A stretch of DNA of 64,000 bases. It comes from Closterium sp. NIES-65 (taxonomy: Eukaryota > Streptophyta > Zygnematophyceae > Desmidiales > Closteriaceae). Below the pieces are notes generated by a model that had not been told where the DNA came from, did no database searches, and saw nothing but the letters and a program-made list of their open reading frames with translations. Location: assembly GCA_948144175.1 (NCBI GenBank), contig CANXME010001433.1:248001-312000 (forward strand), given 5' to 3'. Shown piece after piece: positions 21,013 to 32,382 of the stretch (position 1 is its first letter; each line of letters opens with the position of its first letter). Both the position numbers and the translations under genes were made by a program.

Positions 21013-24000
21013 ATGGCAGCGACCTACAACGACTTGGGCGCTTTCGAGATGAAACTCAAGCACTGCCAGCACAGTAGGAAGCAGGCAGAGGATGGTGAGT
21101 GGACGGACGAGGAGAAATATGAGTGGAAGAGTGGGATGAAAACGGTTGCTCATTGTCTTGGAAAAGAAGTTACTGTCACCTTAGAAAGGGAAGAGTTTCC
21201 ACAAAGCTTTTCTTCTTCTTTGTTCCCATTGTCTGGTCCTCTTTAACAAATATTGCCGTTCGGTGAAGTTCTTAATGTTTCAACAGCAATGCCGTGAAAC
21301 ATGAACTTTTCAGTGCTATTCGAGTACAAGCAGTGCATATATTTTGCTTCTCGCCAGTGCTGTTTTCTGTGAACTCAACATTACCAGAAACCTTTGTTTG
21401 TTTCTACGCTTCTCTTATTACAACCAGGCCCTACGATATCAGGAATTTTTCCCTGAAATTCCTGATTTCCAGGGTTTTTTTTTAACCTACACTGATTTTC
21501 CAGTGTTCAGCTTTTTGTGGGGCTGATTTTTCAGCCTTCACCTAGCACATGACTCTGAACTTTCAGCAATTTTTTTTTAGTGACACTGATTCCACTACGT
21601 TGTAACGAATCCGACCCTGAAAGCGATGAACCCGCTCGTCGTTCGCCAATTGATATGTCCACGGCCGTTACCGGGCTGGATCTGCTATTCTCCAGCTTAG
21701 CGGCAGTAGATAACCATGGAAAGGCGCCTGCAGTCGCGCCGACCGTCGATGTTCCATTTGAACCCGTCGACGAGCCTCTGTGTCCCTCCCCTACTGCGCT
21801 CGTGTTGGAGCAAGACAGCTCCAACCCTTCAGGTGAAGAAATCGCGGCGGTGCCAGTGGCTAAGAAGTCCGCCAGGTACACGCAGTCAACGCTGCCGTGG
21901 CCCAAGAAGGGAGGTCCTGCTGGTGCAACACCGGCTTCGCCAGCCGACCAACTGTCGACGCCCGCGACCGCAGGCACGCAGGCGTCGCCCTCAACACCTG
22001 GGCCTTCTAAACCGGCAGGGCCAGACGCAACCTACGTGGAGGCTCTGTATAAGTACAAAAGTGAGTGGCTCGAGCGGTTTTCTTGGCTTATTCTGCTAAA
22101 AAAAGCTGACGGTTTCCCCGCTTTCAAGTGGAGCATCTGTACGGAGCACGCAGGCTACGCTGGACCGTGTGGGAGAGGCGGAAAGGGCGCCACACACGTT
22201 CAGACGCAGGCATTCAAACGGCATGCGGCAACTACCAAGCACAAGGAGGCGTTGAAACACCAGCAGAAGCTTCTCGACGACGCCGCTACGCAGCCACGGA
22301 TCAACGGTGACAATCTCGCTCGCGACACGGAGAAGGAGCGGGTCGTCAAGCTCCTCGACTCCCTGCTCTTCGTGACCAAGCAAGATGCACCCATAGAGTT
22401 ATGGGTGAATCTTGTGCGCTACCTCGCGCGACTCAAGGTGCTCGGGTTTCCAGCAAAAGGCTACGGAACCTATTATACTACGTGAGTGTTGAATTAATCT
22501 AACTGCAATCGTGTTTGTGAAAATCAACCAAATTATCTGACGTTGTGTTGTTTGACATGCGCTGCAGCTACGGCTTCGGGCAGCTGACACAGTCGATGGC
22601 CACATGGTTGCACACAACGCAACTGCAGCACATCCTCAGCAGCCTATACATTGGTGTCACGTGCGACGAAAGCACGGACAGGTGTCGGGGAAAGCATATG
22701 ATTGTTTTCGCGACATTCATCCGTGAAAATCGTCCCGTGACTGAGTTCCTTGCCCTGCTGACCGTGGAGAAGGGCGATGAAGCCTCTCTCCTCTCAGTGC
22801 TCTTGTTCTACGTGCAGGCCCTAGGCATTGAACTGGCAAGGATATCCAGCATAAGCACTGACGGAGCGAGTGTGATGATGGGGAAACACAATGGCCTTGT
22901 CGCTCGACTTCGCCTCCGCATCCCGCATCTTGTCTCGAGCCACTGCATCGCCCACAGGTCAGTTTTCATCTTCTGTTTACTGCTTCCATACAGTCCGTGC
23001 TGCATCCCTTGCTAACCCCTCCTTGAGCCGGTTTTAATGCTGGTGTGCATGCAGGGAGGCCCTCGCAGCAAAGGACGCCGCTGAACAACTCCCCGAGTTC
23101 GCCATCGTGGACTCCCTGCTCCGCCAAGTGGCAGAGCATTTGGGGCGTTCTGGCCCGTGGCATCAACGCTTCATTGGCCTACAGGAGGTGTTCACGAAAA
23201 CAAACCTGGAGCTACAAGGGATCCACGACGTCTGCTGGCTCTCCCGCGGTGACGCCATTCTGCGCGCGGTAGAGGTCTTCCCCGCGCTGATCGTGATGCT
23301 GTATGAGTGGGATAGCACCCTCTACAAGCTCGCCACGAGCTACAGGTTTCACTTTCTGCTATACTTCCTTGCAGACGTCCTCGAGCAGCTCAATGTGCTG
23401 AACAGGGCATTCCAACAGCGTGAGGTGAGCTTGGTTACTATCGTTGCTGGATTGTATGCCTTGTTTCGGTTTGTGAGTCACTGTTTGATGTACAACTTAA
23501 GCAGAATCTGCTTTGCACTGATTTGGCCTTCTCTCCATCCTCTGTTCGCCTTGTTGATCCCTAACAGCTGGACATTGCAAGTGTCGACGGGCAGATCCGC
23601 CGGCCGATTTCATTCCTAGAGTCCCGCTACGTCGACTGTGGTGACGAATTTGGAGGCGGGGTGAGCGCGCGCCTCTCCCCGTTCATCAAGAAGCACGGGC
23701 CTGAGGGGGGCAATCCCGAGGTGAAGGTGCAGGGAGTCAAATCGGACGAGCGGCCCACGACACACGCCTTCGAGTTGCACGAGAAGCCGAGCGAAGACTA
23801 CCCGACCCTCGGCTCCCATGACGCCTGCGTCGATCTCTGCACCACCTTCGCCGAGACGCTCGTGCAAAACCTCAGCACACGGTTCCAGGACCTGGACTCC
23901 CTGGTGGGAGTGCGGCTGTTCATGCCTTACGAGTGGGAGCTGGGGAGAGCGGAGCGCCACAGGCAGTGTCTCGAGACTCTCGTGAGGCTGTTCAGGGCAC

Positions 24001-26524
24001 AGGACACGGACTACATCATTCCAGGTATTCCCGCTCTCGCACTGTTGCTGTCCGTCTTATTGTGTCATTGCATTTCATCAACGTATGGTGTACGCACTTG
24101 CCAGCCTTTCAAAAACCCCCTCTCTCTCCCTTCCGCATTTTGTGGCAGGGGTCGACAAGCGGCGTGCGATCAAGGAGTTGCGGGCCTTCTGCCCCATCCT
24201 CGCAGGTGCCCCGAAGAACGAGCGGAGCTTCCATGCAGGCCTAACAGCAATGCTGAAGACAAGCGACTGGGCGACTGGCTACCCTAATCTGGTGCGTCTC
24301 TGGGTGGCTGTCGCCGTGCTGCCGCTGAGCACAGTGGAGTGTGAGCGCGGCTTCTCACGCCAAAACGTTATCAAATCGTGGAAGCGGGGGAGCTTGAAGG
24401 ACGCCCGCCTCGAAGACCTCGTCACCATGTCTCTACTCGAGTACGAGCCCAACTACGATGAGGTGGTGCAGATCTGGCGCAGCTACAAGAAGCGCCGCCC
24501 ATTCGGCAATGTGGCGGCACCACCCGAAAGAGAGGGAGAGGGCAGGGATAGCACGGGAAAGGAGGCCCTAGAGGAGGAAGAGTGGGCAGAACAACAAGCT
24601 AAGGGAAGAGAAGATGATGATGACAAGCAGGCCTCATCAGATGATGATTACTGAACTCACCCAGACCCTGAGTCATGCTGGATGCAATGCATAGCTAGCT
24701 AGCAAGCAAGATAGGCTTTGGTTTACAACACAGATAGATAGATTGAAGGCTGTTTGCGACCTTCATAGAGTTTTAAGTTAAAAAAATCAGCTTAAGTAAC
24801 ACTGAACTTTCAGGCTTTTTTCCTAGGCGACCCTGTCGATCAGGGTCTAGGGCCAGAGGGACCCTGATACCCTTACGTGCCTCAAAGTGAATCTGAGGGC
24901 CTGATTACAACAGAGTTGACTCAGCTGTTGGAACAAGCCTTGCACAAGCTGCGCGACCAGGAGATTGAAGTTCTGGTATTGCGTGAAACGTTGAGTGCCC
25001 TGCGTGCAGTAAATCTCGAATTGGTTACCCGGATGAAGGGGTTTGAGCTCATGGAAGCTAGACTGAGAGAGCATGAGCAACTGGTGAGTAGGCTTAGCGA
25101 GTATGAGGCTATGCTGGGAGAGTATATGAGTAAACTTAGACAGTATGAGAATTTAGCGAGCAGGGTTAGAGACTATGAGCAATTGGAGAGTAGGGTTAGA
25201 GAGTATGAAGGTAGGGTTAGAGTGTATGAGATAGAAAACGAGAAATGGGAGAGCAGGGTTAGAGATTATGAGCAATTGGAGAGTAGGGTTAAAGAGTATG
25301 AAAGAGAGAACGAGATGTTGGGGAGTAAGGTTAGAGATTGTGAGCAGCTGAAAAGCAGGGTTAGGGAGTACGAGAAAATGGAGAGTAAATTCAGAGGGAA
25401 TGGGAAACTGGATAGTATAGCAAGTAAGCATGAAAAGCTGGAGAATAGGGTTAAAGAATATGAGAAACTGGAGGGTAGGGTTAGAAAGTATGAGATGCTG
25501 GAGGCAAAGGCGAAGGAAGCAGATGGTTTAAGAGCAACAGTGAGAGGTTTGAAGGAGGACATTGAGAATCTGGTAGTGAGAACAAGCGAAGTAAGACACC
25601 TGGAGGCAAGGGTGAAATACCTTGAGGGGTTTGAGCAGGAAGCACGGGAGTCACAGGTTATGGTGGCAAGACTCCGGCAGGAGATCGTGTCTCTGGAAAA
25701 AAAGGTTCAAGAAGCTGGGCTGCGGGAAAATCTGGTGCAGGATTTGAGGACAGAGCTAGATCAGGTAGGGTTGAAGATTCTGTGAATGAATTGTAGACAT
25801 GGGATGCATGTGTAAGAGCTGGGAGCACGCACACCTTGTTGCGAACCTGGATGCTGATATCATTTTTGTCATTTTATATGGAATGCCAACTTCTGATCTC
25901 ATTCTTTCCTAGAGCACGCAACCTGTAGTGACGTTTGCTGATTTTTCAATCTTGGCAGATGATGCAGCAGCGCAACGGGTTGCGGCAGCAGCTGAGAAAT
26001 GCGTAGGAGCACAGGGGGAAGCTGCGCCTACAACTGATGGAAGCCCGCGATATTTCTCTGCAGGCAAGTCATGAATCCCGTTGAGGCAAGTGATGCAAGT
26101 GCTGCTTCATATTGTATGGCCCCATCTCAAGGGTTTCCTTTCCACCACACTTGTTGGCGATTCCATGCTGTGTTGCTTCTTCTAGCAGTGATGTCAACTC
26201 AGCTGCATTTAGAAGTGGCATGGCTGCTTGGGGAGGGGGGATTGCAAAAAGCGTTTGATTGAAATTTTGTATCCGTGCCCTGTTCGCTTCATGTGCCCCT
26301 CTGGTTCTGCGTGACTGCATGACAGAAATCGACAGAGTGCCGGCACAGGGAATGCAGCAGCTAGTGACAGCAATAAATGATCAGATTCAGCCTGTGGTGG
26401 ACCAAGAAGGGGAAGATGTAATAGAAGTCAATTCAGAGCCTAAGATAGACGGGGTCGTGAGACTGCTAGCTGAAATTATCATGACATTGCTTGCTGCTTT
26501 TCCCAGATTGGCCAGACTGCCTTA
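21013..26524 (+). CDS. Paralogue 2: coiled-coil protein gene, function unknown
   Basis: Proposed exons: 21013-21094 (MAATYNDLGAFEMKLKH..., then GTGAGT), 24914-25764 (acceptor AACAG, donor CAG|GTAGGG), 25959-26063 (acceptor TTGGCAG, donor CAG|GCAAGT, a GC donor) and 26349-26524. Phases agree: G|AG gives Glu at the first junction and the others are phase 0. Exon 2 is almost entirely coiled coil with SRVREYEQLE repeats. Exon 3 contains TAG (26004-26006) after LRQQLRNA, giving a 326-residue product, but the same frame stays open to the exon end (LQLMEARDISLQ) and exon 4 (QLVTAINDQIQPVVDQEGED) is conserved in paralogue 1. So the gene either ends at that TAG or is a recent pseudogene. Likely cytoskeletal or scaffold-type by architecture, but no family is recognised. 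H1 occupies intron 1. Confidence 0.55.
21436..24869 (+). mobile_element. H1: hAT-superfamily DNA transposon, about 3.4 kb
   Basis: Encloses a complete hAT transposase. The ends share an imperfect inverted repeat: left (A)TATCAGGAATTTTTCCCTGA, right in reverse complement TATCAGGGTCCCTCTGGCCC, with CCTGAT and CAGGGT recurring at matching distances. Flanks are CCCTACG (21429-21435) and CCCTTACG (24870-24877), an 8-bp target duplication with one base lost, the length typical of hAT. It lies within intron 1 of paralogue 2, 44 bp before exon 2. Confidence 0.68.
21655..24654 (+). CDS. hAT transposase, five exons, 849 residues
   Basis: Exons 21655-22481, 22568-22957, 23055-23424, 23568-24024 and 24149-24654 all have GT-AG introns (85-143 bp) with matching phases and sum to 850 codons. 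No internal stop exists. Domains: a low-complexity N-terminus; a Cys/His zinc-finger region of TTF/BED type (FKWSICTEH, QTQAFKRHAATTKHKEALKH); the transposase core with VTCDESTDR, ISTDGASVMMGKHNG and HCIAHR; and the C-terminal hATC dimerisation region (VRLWVAVAVLPLSTVECERG, FSRQNVIKSWKRGSL). The tail is acidic (GREDDDDKQASSDDDY) with TGA. I chose the first in-frame ATG; the frame is open 25 codons upstream from a non-ATG codon. Being intact amid decayed elements, it may be active or domesticated. Confidence 0.85.
25084..25500 (+). repeat. Coiled-coil-encoding minisatellite in paralogue 2
   Basis: Imperfect ~30-bp units (GAGAGTAGGGTTAGAGAGTATGAGCAATTG) encode a 10-11 residue repeat of the form ESRVREYEQL. 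Glu, Arg/Lys, Tyr and Leu recur at fixed positions. The repetition is clear at DNA level, suggesting expansion by slippage or unequal exchange within the exon. Confidence 0.8.
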
Positions 26525-27252
26525 GGCAGTCTAGAGACATTTCTCATGCCCTAAAAGGTGCCCATCTTGCATCGCATCCATCCAAGATTCTCTCGACGTG
26601 ATGTTCATGTTCATGTACCAAATGCATGGTGTAAATCGTCTGCTAACATCTGATACGGTAGTCAGGAATCGTTATTGCGGTGTGTTAAAGCCCGCTACCT
26701 GAACTACAAAATCTGAGAGGCAAACTGTGCACACACTGCCTCCAGGACCACTGTTTACCAATGTTTCAATGCAAAACCAAAGCAGTCGTCGGGCAGCACA
26801 GGCTTGGGAGCAGGTGAATGCAGCACCCACACATTGGGCTGGGGTGCACACATTTGAAGACGTAAATCTGGTTCCGTTGTGTGAGCAGTGGCAGCGGCAG
26901 AGGGGGAAAGTGGGTGGGAAAGAAAGGGGTTGAACGAAGGGGAAAAGAGAGTAAGCAGGGCGGAAAGAGGGGCGAGAACAGGGGAAAAGTGACCGGGGGA
27001 AGAAACACGATCGCGAAACTCTAAACACTGAAAACAGTACTTTCAAAAAACTCTCACTAAAAGATCTCTACATCTTAATAGATAGTTCCCATCCGCAGGA
27101 GCTGAAAAATGGAAGATTCTAGTCACTAGGGTTCTCTGATCTGTACCCGTAAAAGAAAATAAAAACATTGAGAGATCATAATGAAAAGCGCTAACATAAT
27201 AAATACCAGTCGCTCATTCGACGTTGCCTGCCTAGATCGATAATCTGCCAGG
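26525..27252. other. Region downstream of paralogue 2
   Basis: No complete gene supported. A stretch at 26727-26933 is open on the plus strand (LPPGPLFTNVSMQNQSSRRA) and ends near GAGCAG|GTGAAT; it could be a further exon but I see no homologue. A purine-rich GGGAAAG tract runs 26,895-27,010. Ends with CCAGG, the G2 target site. Confidence 0.4.
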
Positions 27253-27898
27253 TGTAACAAGACGAAGGCGATCTCGCCTCCCTCGATTTCGCCAACTTAG
27301 CTCCTTGTGATCCGAACCAGAATTCGGAACACGCCCTAAGTACATTTCGGGAATTCAATGTTGGAATCCAACATTGAATTGTGCGGCTCGTAATTCTCAG
27401 TTTCCAACCTTGGGAACAATTCCAGAGAGCACGCTAGTGCTGGACACAACACGGCAGAGAACTCCAACAGCGCAGCAAAGCAATTGACAGCACAAGCAAG
27501 CATAGCTTCCAACAGCTATGGCTACTTCCAACGGTGCTCATGATCATCATTATCTACTATAGTGTGGACGACAACAAGACAAATAGTCTCTGCCCATGTG
27601 TTTAGTGAATTCCTTGGCTATGCTTATTGGTTCTAGGATATGACAACAAGGCTAGTATCTCTTGTAAATAATCATAGTGACTATGCCTTGCTGTTGTTAG
27701 CTCTAGGAATAATAATGGCGACCTGAGCGACCAGCTCGAGGCGCCCATACTAGTATCCTAATATATTAGGATGCATCTCTGAAATGTATGCCATCAAATG
27801 ATCTCTTGTAAAGCTATCTTACTACTTTCATCCTGAAATTCTCCTAAGAACGCTTCCTACTACTACTACTCTGCCAAAACAGCTTAGTGGCTGTTTCA
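27253..27898 (+). repeat. G2 5' LTR, 646 bp
   Basis: Same ends and length as 32325-32970. Followed by TT and the PBS TGGTATCCGAGC, a variant of the initiator-Met tRNA site. The end TTTTGGCAGAG/CTGTTTCA region is unchanged between copies. Confidence 0.93.
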
Positions 27899-27946
27899 TT
27901 TGGTATCCGAGCTATCTTCGACCCTCCTTTTCTTGAGAACAGCGTC

Positions 27947-28861
27947 ATGACAACTAGTAAGGTACCTTCTCGTGATGAATGGGCCAGCTACTTGGAAACG
28001 TACCGAGCCCAACTTGTTGCTGAAGTTAGAGAGAGCTTGCAAGCAGAGATGCAAGCTAGTGTAGCTGCAGCTGGAGTGGCGGCAGCAACCTCGAGCCCTG
28101 CTGGACCGCCAGACGGAAATCAGCCCGCTAGACCCGCTCTTCCTGATTTTTTCTTTCCCGGGAGAAACCAACCTGTCGTGAGCCGTTGGCTATTTCTTGT
28201 TGAGCAATACCTGCTCCTAAGTCACATAGTTCCTGCTGAGTGGACTGCTTTCACTGGCACCCTTCTTCGTGGATCTGCTATCACCTGGTGGCAATCCGTA
28301 CATGCGACCATCCAGTCATGGGATCAATTCAAGCAAGTCTTCACTGCTACCTTTCAACTGGTGAACCCGAACATCCGAGCACAAGACTCCTTGGCTACTC
28401 TGAAGCAGCTCAAATCTGTTCAAGAATACGCTTCTTGCTTCCGTGACATCGCTCAAGAGATCCTGGACCTTTCCGATGCTGAACGGATGGATCGTTTCAA
28501 GCGCGGGCTGAAAACGAACGTGCGCATGGAGGTCGAGCTGAGGGACTGCTCTACGCTCGAGGAAATGATACGCGTGGCTGAACGGTATGATGCTGTCCAT
28601 TACGCATACAACAAGCCTCGCTTTCCTCGTAGCCCGTTCCTCCCGTTTGCTCCCTCCTACCAGCCCTCTACTCCAACGGACTCAAATCTGCAAGAACCTG
28701 CACCTATGGACCTGGACCTGATGGAGAAGAGGAAGAGGAACCCGAGGCCTGTCGTCGTATGCTACAAGTGCGGCAAGAAAGGGCACATCTGGAAAGTATG
28801 CCGCCAGCGCAACAATCTGCCCCCCATCCTTCCAACGCCGGGAAACTCAAGCCGCCAGTAA
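27947..28861 (+). CDS. gag: G2 Gag, 304 residues
   Basis: ATG 27947 begins MTTSKVPSRDEWASYLETYR; stop TAA 28859-28861. It contains a retrotransposon gag domain (SRWLFLVEQYLLLSH, ITWWQSVHATIQSWDQFKQV, RFKRGLKTNVRMEVEL) and one CX2CX4HX4C zinc knuckle (CYKCGKKGHIWKVC) near the C-terminus. The next frame (protease) overlaps the gag end in the -1 frame, so Gag-Pol would need a -1 shift between 28759 and 28861; alternatively the offset is a mutation. Gag itself appears intact and could still assemble particles. Confidence 0.85.
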   Translation: MTTSKVPSRDEWASYLETYRAQLVAEVRESLQAEMQASVAAAGVAAATSSPAGPPDGNQPARPALPDFFFPGRNQPVVSRWLFLVEQYLLLSHIVPAEWTAFTGTLLRGSAITWWQSVHATIQSWDQFKQVFTATFQLVNPNIRAQDSLATLKQLKSVQEYASCFRDIAQEILDLSDAERMDRFKRGLKTNVRMEVELRDCSTLEEMIRVAERYDAVHYAYNKPRFPRSPFLPFAPSYQPSTPTDSNLQEPAPMDLDLMEKRKRNPRPVVVCYKCGKKGHIWKVCRQRNNLPPILPTPGNSSRQ

Positions 28862-29912
28862 ACTCGGGGCAACTTTTTGGTTACTATACCTGCCCCACTA
28901 TCTCTTCTCTTGAAAGCCGTAACCCCTCTGAACCCCTTCTCCTTTCTATGCTGATTCGCGGTCAGAAAGTGAAAGCCCTACTTCACAGTGGTGCTTTCTC
29001 TAGCTTCATCTCCTCCTCTCTACTCTCCAAGCTTTCCCTCCCAACTCAAACTGATTCCCTACCTCAAACAGTGTTGATGGCGAACGGAACCTCGATCTCA
29101 TGCGGACGAGTACCATTTCCTGTTTCATGCACCATTGGACCTTACAGAGACAAAATTCAGTTTCAGCAAGCATCTCTTGGAGACCATGAAGTGATTCTTG
29201 GACGTGACTGGCTTTCCTTTAAAAACCCCAAGATTGATTGGACCCTTGGAACCGTCACCATCTCTCACTCTAGAAGAGACATCTCCTTACCTACCTTCTC
29301 CTCCTCCTCCTCCTCTACCCCCACTTGTTGCAACCTCCTCTCAAAACAGCAACTAAAAAATCGCTCAAGGACCCAAGCTCTCAATTCTTCCTCTGTTTTT
29401 TGAATCAAATTTCAGAAACTCCTATTCTCCGTTCCCCCCCCAAGGTTGCTGAAATCCCTTCTGAAATTCAACAGGTTGTCAATGAGTTCAAAGACATCTT
29501 CCCTGCTGATCTTCCTTCTTCACTTCCTCCCAAGCGTGCCATCGATCACCGCATCATCCTGCAACCCGGAGCTGAACCTACCATTCGTGCTACGTACCGG
29601 ATGAGCGCTGCCGAGCTGAAAGAATTTCAGAAGCAGTTGGAGGAGCTTCTTGAGAAGGGCTTCATCCGCGTCAGCTCCTCTCCCTATGCAGCACCGATTC
29701 TCTTCGTCAAAAAGAAAGATGGCAGCATGCGCATGTGCGTTGAATACCGTGCGCTCAACAAAATCACCGTCAAGAATCGCTACCCGCTACCTCGAGTGGA
29801 AGAACTCTTTGATCAACTTGGTGAGGCCACAATTTTCAGCAAGCTGGACCTACTAAGCGGTTACCATCAAGTGCGTGTCACTGATGAAGACATCAAGAAA
29901 ACCGCCTTTTGA
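28862..29912 (+). pseudogene. pol: G2 protease and N-terminal RT, two frames
   Basis: The protease reads KALLHSGAFSSFISSSLLSK where gypsy proteases have DSGA: the catalytic Asp codon is CAC (His). HEVILGRDWLSFKNPKIDW is the conserved protease end. Between about 29325 and 29403 the frame moves (TCC/A-rich stretch), continuing as [40 protein letters not shown] and [14 protein letters not shown], then TGA at 29910-29912 in place of the Arg expected in AF(R)xRYGHF. CGA to TGA is the simplest route. Confidence 0.84.
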
Positions 29913-31562
29913 GCACGGTATGGGCATTTCGGGTTTCTCGTACTTCCTTTCGGACTAACGAATGCCCCTGCCACCTTCATGTCCTTGATGCACAGTGTCT
30001 TTCGGGATTTCTTGGACCGGTTTGTCATCATCTTCATCGATGACATTCTGATTTATAGCAAATCCTTGAAGGAACACGCCGAGCATCTAAGGCAAGTCTT
30101 CACACGGCTTCGTGAGCATCGTCTCTTTGCCAAACAGAGCAAGTGTGAGTTTGCCAAGCCCTCGATTCCTTTCCTGGGCCACATCATCTCACACAACCAG
30201 CTTGCTATGGACCCTTCCAAAGTCAACGCCATCAGGGAATGGAAGGAGCCAACCTCTATCAAGGAAGTGCAAGCCTTCCTTGGTCTTGCCAACTACTACC
30301 GCAAGTTCATTCGACACTTTGCTGCCATCACCTCTCCCCTATCCAACCTTCTTCGCAAAACTGAACCATTCCATTGGGACTCTGACCAGCAAACTGCCTT
30401 CAATGCTCTCAAGTGTGCACTAACCTCTTCTCCTACTTTAGCCCTACCCAACCCCTCCCTTCCCTTCGTGATATGGACAGATGCGTCTCAGGTTGCAACG
30501 GGTGCAATTCTCTGTCAAGATCAAGGGCATGGCCTTCAGCCTATCGCCTTCGAGTCCCGGAAACTCAAACCTGCCGAGTGCAACTATGCTACTCACGATC
30601 GCGAGGCGCTGGCCATCGTCCATGCAATCAAGAAGTGGCGCTGCTATGTTCACATGCAGCCCGTCACTGTCTTAACCGATCACTGCACCCTGCAATACCT
30701 GAAGACGCAGCCCCATCTCACCCCGAGGCAGGCCCGATGGATGGAGTACCTGGAACAGTACGTACCAGAGCTGAAAATCGAGTACCGCGCTGGCTGCCTC
30801 AACCCTGCTGATTCCTTGACCCGGCCTCCTCAACCTCAGCTCACCACCATCGGAAGCGTCACATGGGACGAAAGTTTCATCAAGAAGTTCACCAAAGGGT
30901 ATCGTCGTGACCGTTTCTATCTCTACTCTGCTGCTGATGATAAATCTGTCTTCTACGAATCCCCCTTTTGGTATAAGGCAGATTCCCGAGTCATCTGCGT
31001 CCCCGCAGAGCGCAAGCTTCGTCACCTCCTGCTACGCAAGCATCATGACCAGAATGGGCACTTCGGAGTGGACAAAACGCTTGCTGCCATCTCTTCCAAT
31101 TTCTTCTGGCCCAAGCTCTCTCGAGATGTCTGCTCCTACATACGCAGCTGCCACACATGCCAGTGCAACAAGGCTCGCAACGCTGCACCCTACGGCCTCC
31201 TACACCCTCTGGAAATCCCTCAACTCCCATGGACTCATGTGACACTCGATTTCATCACAGATCTGCCCCGCACCTCCTCCCATCACAACGCTATCCTGAC
31301 AGTGGTAGACAAACTCAGCAAGATGGCACACTTCCTCCCTACCTCCACCACCGCTACAGCTGAGAACGTCGCTGATCTCTTCTTCAACGAGGTGGTACGC
31401 CTCCATGGCATTCCTTCCGTACTTATCAGTGACCGTGATTCTCGGTTTGTTGGCAGATTTTGGCAGTCCCTTTTCAACAGATTGGGCACCAAGATTTGTC
31501 TCTCCACTGCCTACCATCCTCAGTCCGATGGGGCAGACCGAGAGGATGAACCGAACCCTTGA
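29913..31562 (+). pseudogene. pol: G2 RT palm, RNase H, integrase N-part
   Basis: Continues in the same frame after the TGA. VLPFGLTNAPATF and the catalytic FIDD (VIIFIDDILIYSKS) complete RT; RNase H has WTDASQVATGAI, THDREALAIVHAIKKW and LTDHCTLQYL; the H2C2 finger has NGHFGVDKT and SCHTCQ; integrase has VTLDFITDLP and LISDRDSRFVGRFW (both catalytic Asp). An additional G in the GGGG at about 31528 shifts the frame just before the Glu region. Confidence 0.87.
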
Positions 31563-32382
31563 AGATGCCCTGCGTGCATGCGTGAGTGCACGGCAAAACG
31601 ATTGGGACCAGCACCTGCCATCAATCGAATTCTCCTACAACAACACGGTGAACCTCGCCACGGGACAAACCCCTTTCTTCCTCGCTACAGGGCAGCAGCC
31701 CCGCACACCGGCTTCTCTCGTACGCAGCAGTGACACCAAACCAGCAGCCGAATTCCTCTACACTCGGGAAAAGACCATTGCAGCAGCACGCGCTTCCTTG
31801 CTCAAATCCCAACACCGAATGATCCGGTACGCCGATCAACACCGTCGTGACATTCAGTTCCACGTAGGTGACCAAGTCCTTCTCTCCACCACTAACCTTC
31901 CCTTGCTGCAGAAAGGTCTCACTCGTAAGCTTGCACCTCGTTTCATCGGCCCTTTCACCATCACCCAAGTTCTCTCTCCTCTCACCCATCGCTTGAAACT
32001 TCCACCACACATCAACATACACCCTGTTTTTCACGTTCAGCTCCTACGTCCTTACCACATTCCTCCAGCCCACTTTCCCCTCTTACCTCTGCCTCCTCGG
32101 CCTCCTATGTTCACATCTAACCCTGATCTCTTTGAGGTTGAGAAAATTCTGTCCCATGAAACCTCTCCTCGCGGCACTTACTTCCTTGTTAAGTGGCATG
32201 GGAAAGACTCCTCTCACAACCTCTGGATACCCGAGACAAGCCTTCAGAATGCCCAGAGAGCCCTTCAGAGCTACCTTGCATCTGCTCAAGCACCGAGGAC
32301 GGTGCTTGCTGGAGAGGGGAGTAATGTAACAAGACGAAGGCGATCTCGCCTCCCTCGATTTCGCCAACTCAGCTCCTTGTGA
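31530..32382 (+). pseudogene. pol: G2 integrase C-part and chromodomain
   Basis: In the shifted frame: GQTERMNRTLEDALRACV (catalytic Glu), DQHLPSIEFSYNNTVNLATG, then GDQVLLSTTNLPL, FIGPFTITQVLSPLTHRLKL, HPVFHVQLLRPY and a chromodomain (EVEKILSHETSPRG, YFLVKWHGKDSSHNLWIP). The frame runs past the LTR start (32325) to a stop at 32380-32382, so the C-terminal ~19 residues are LTR-encoded. Confidence 0.86.
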
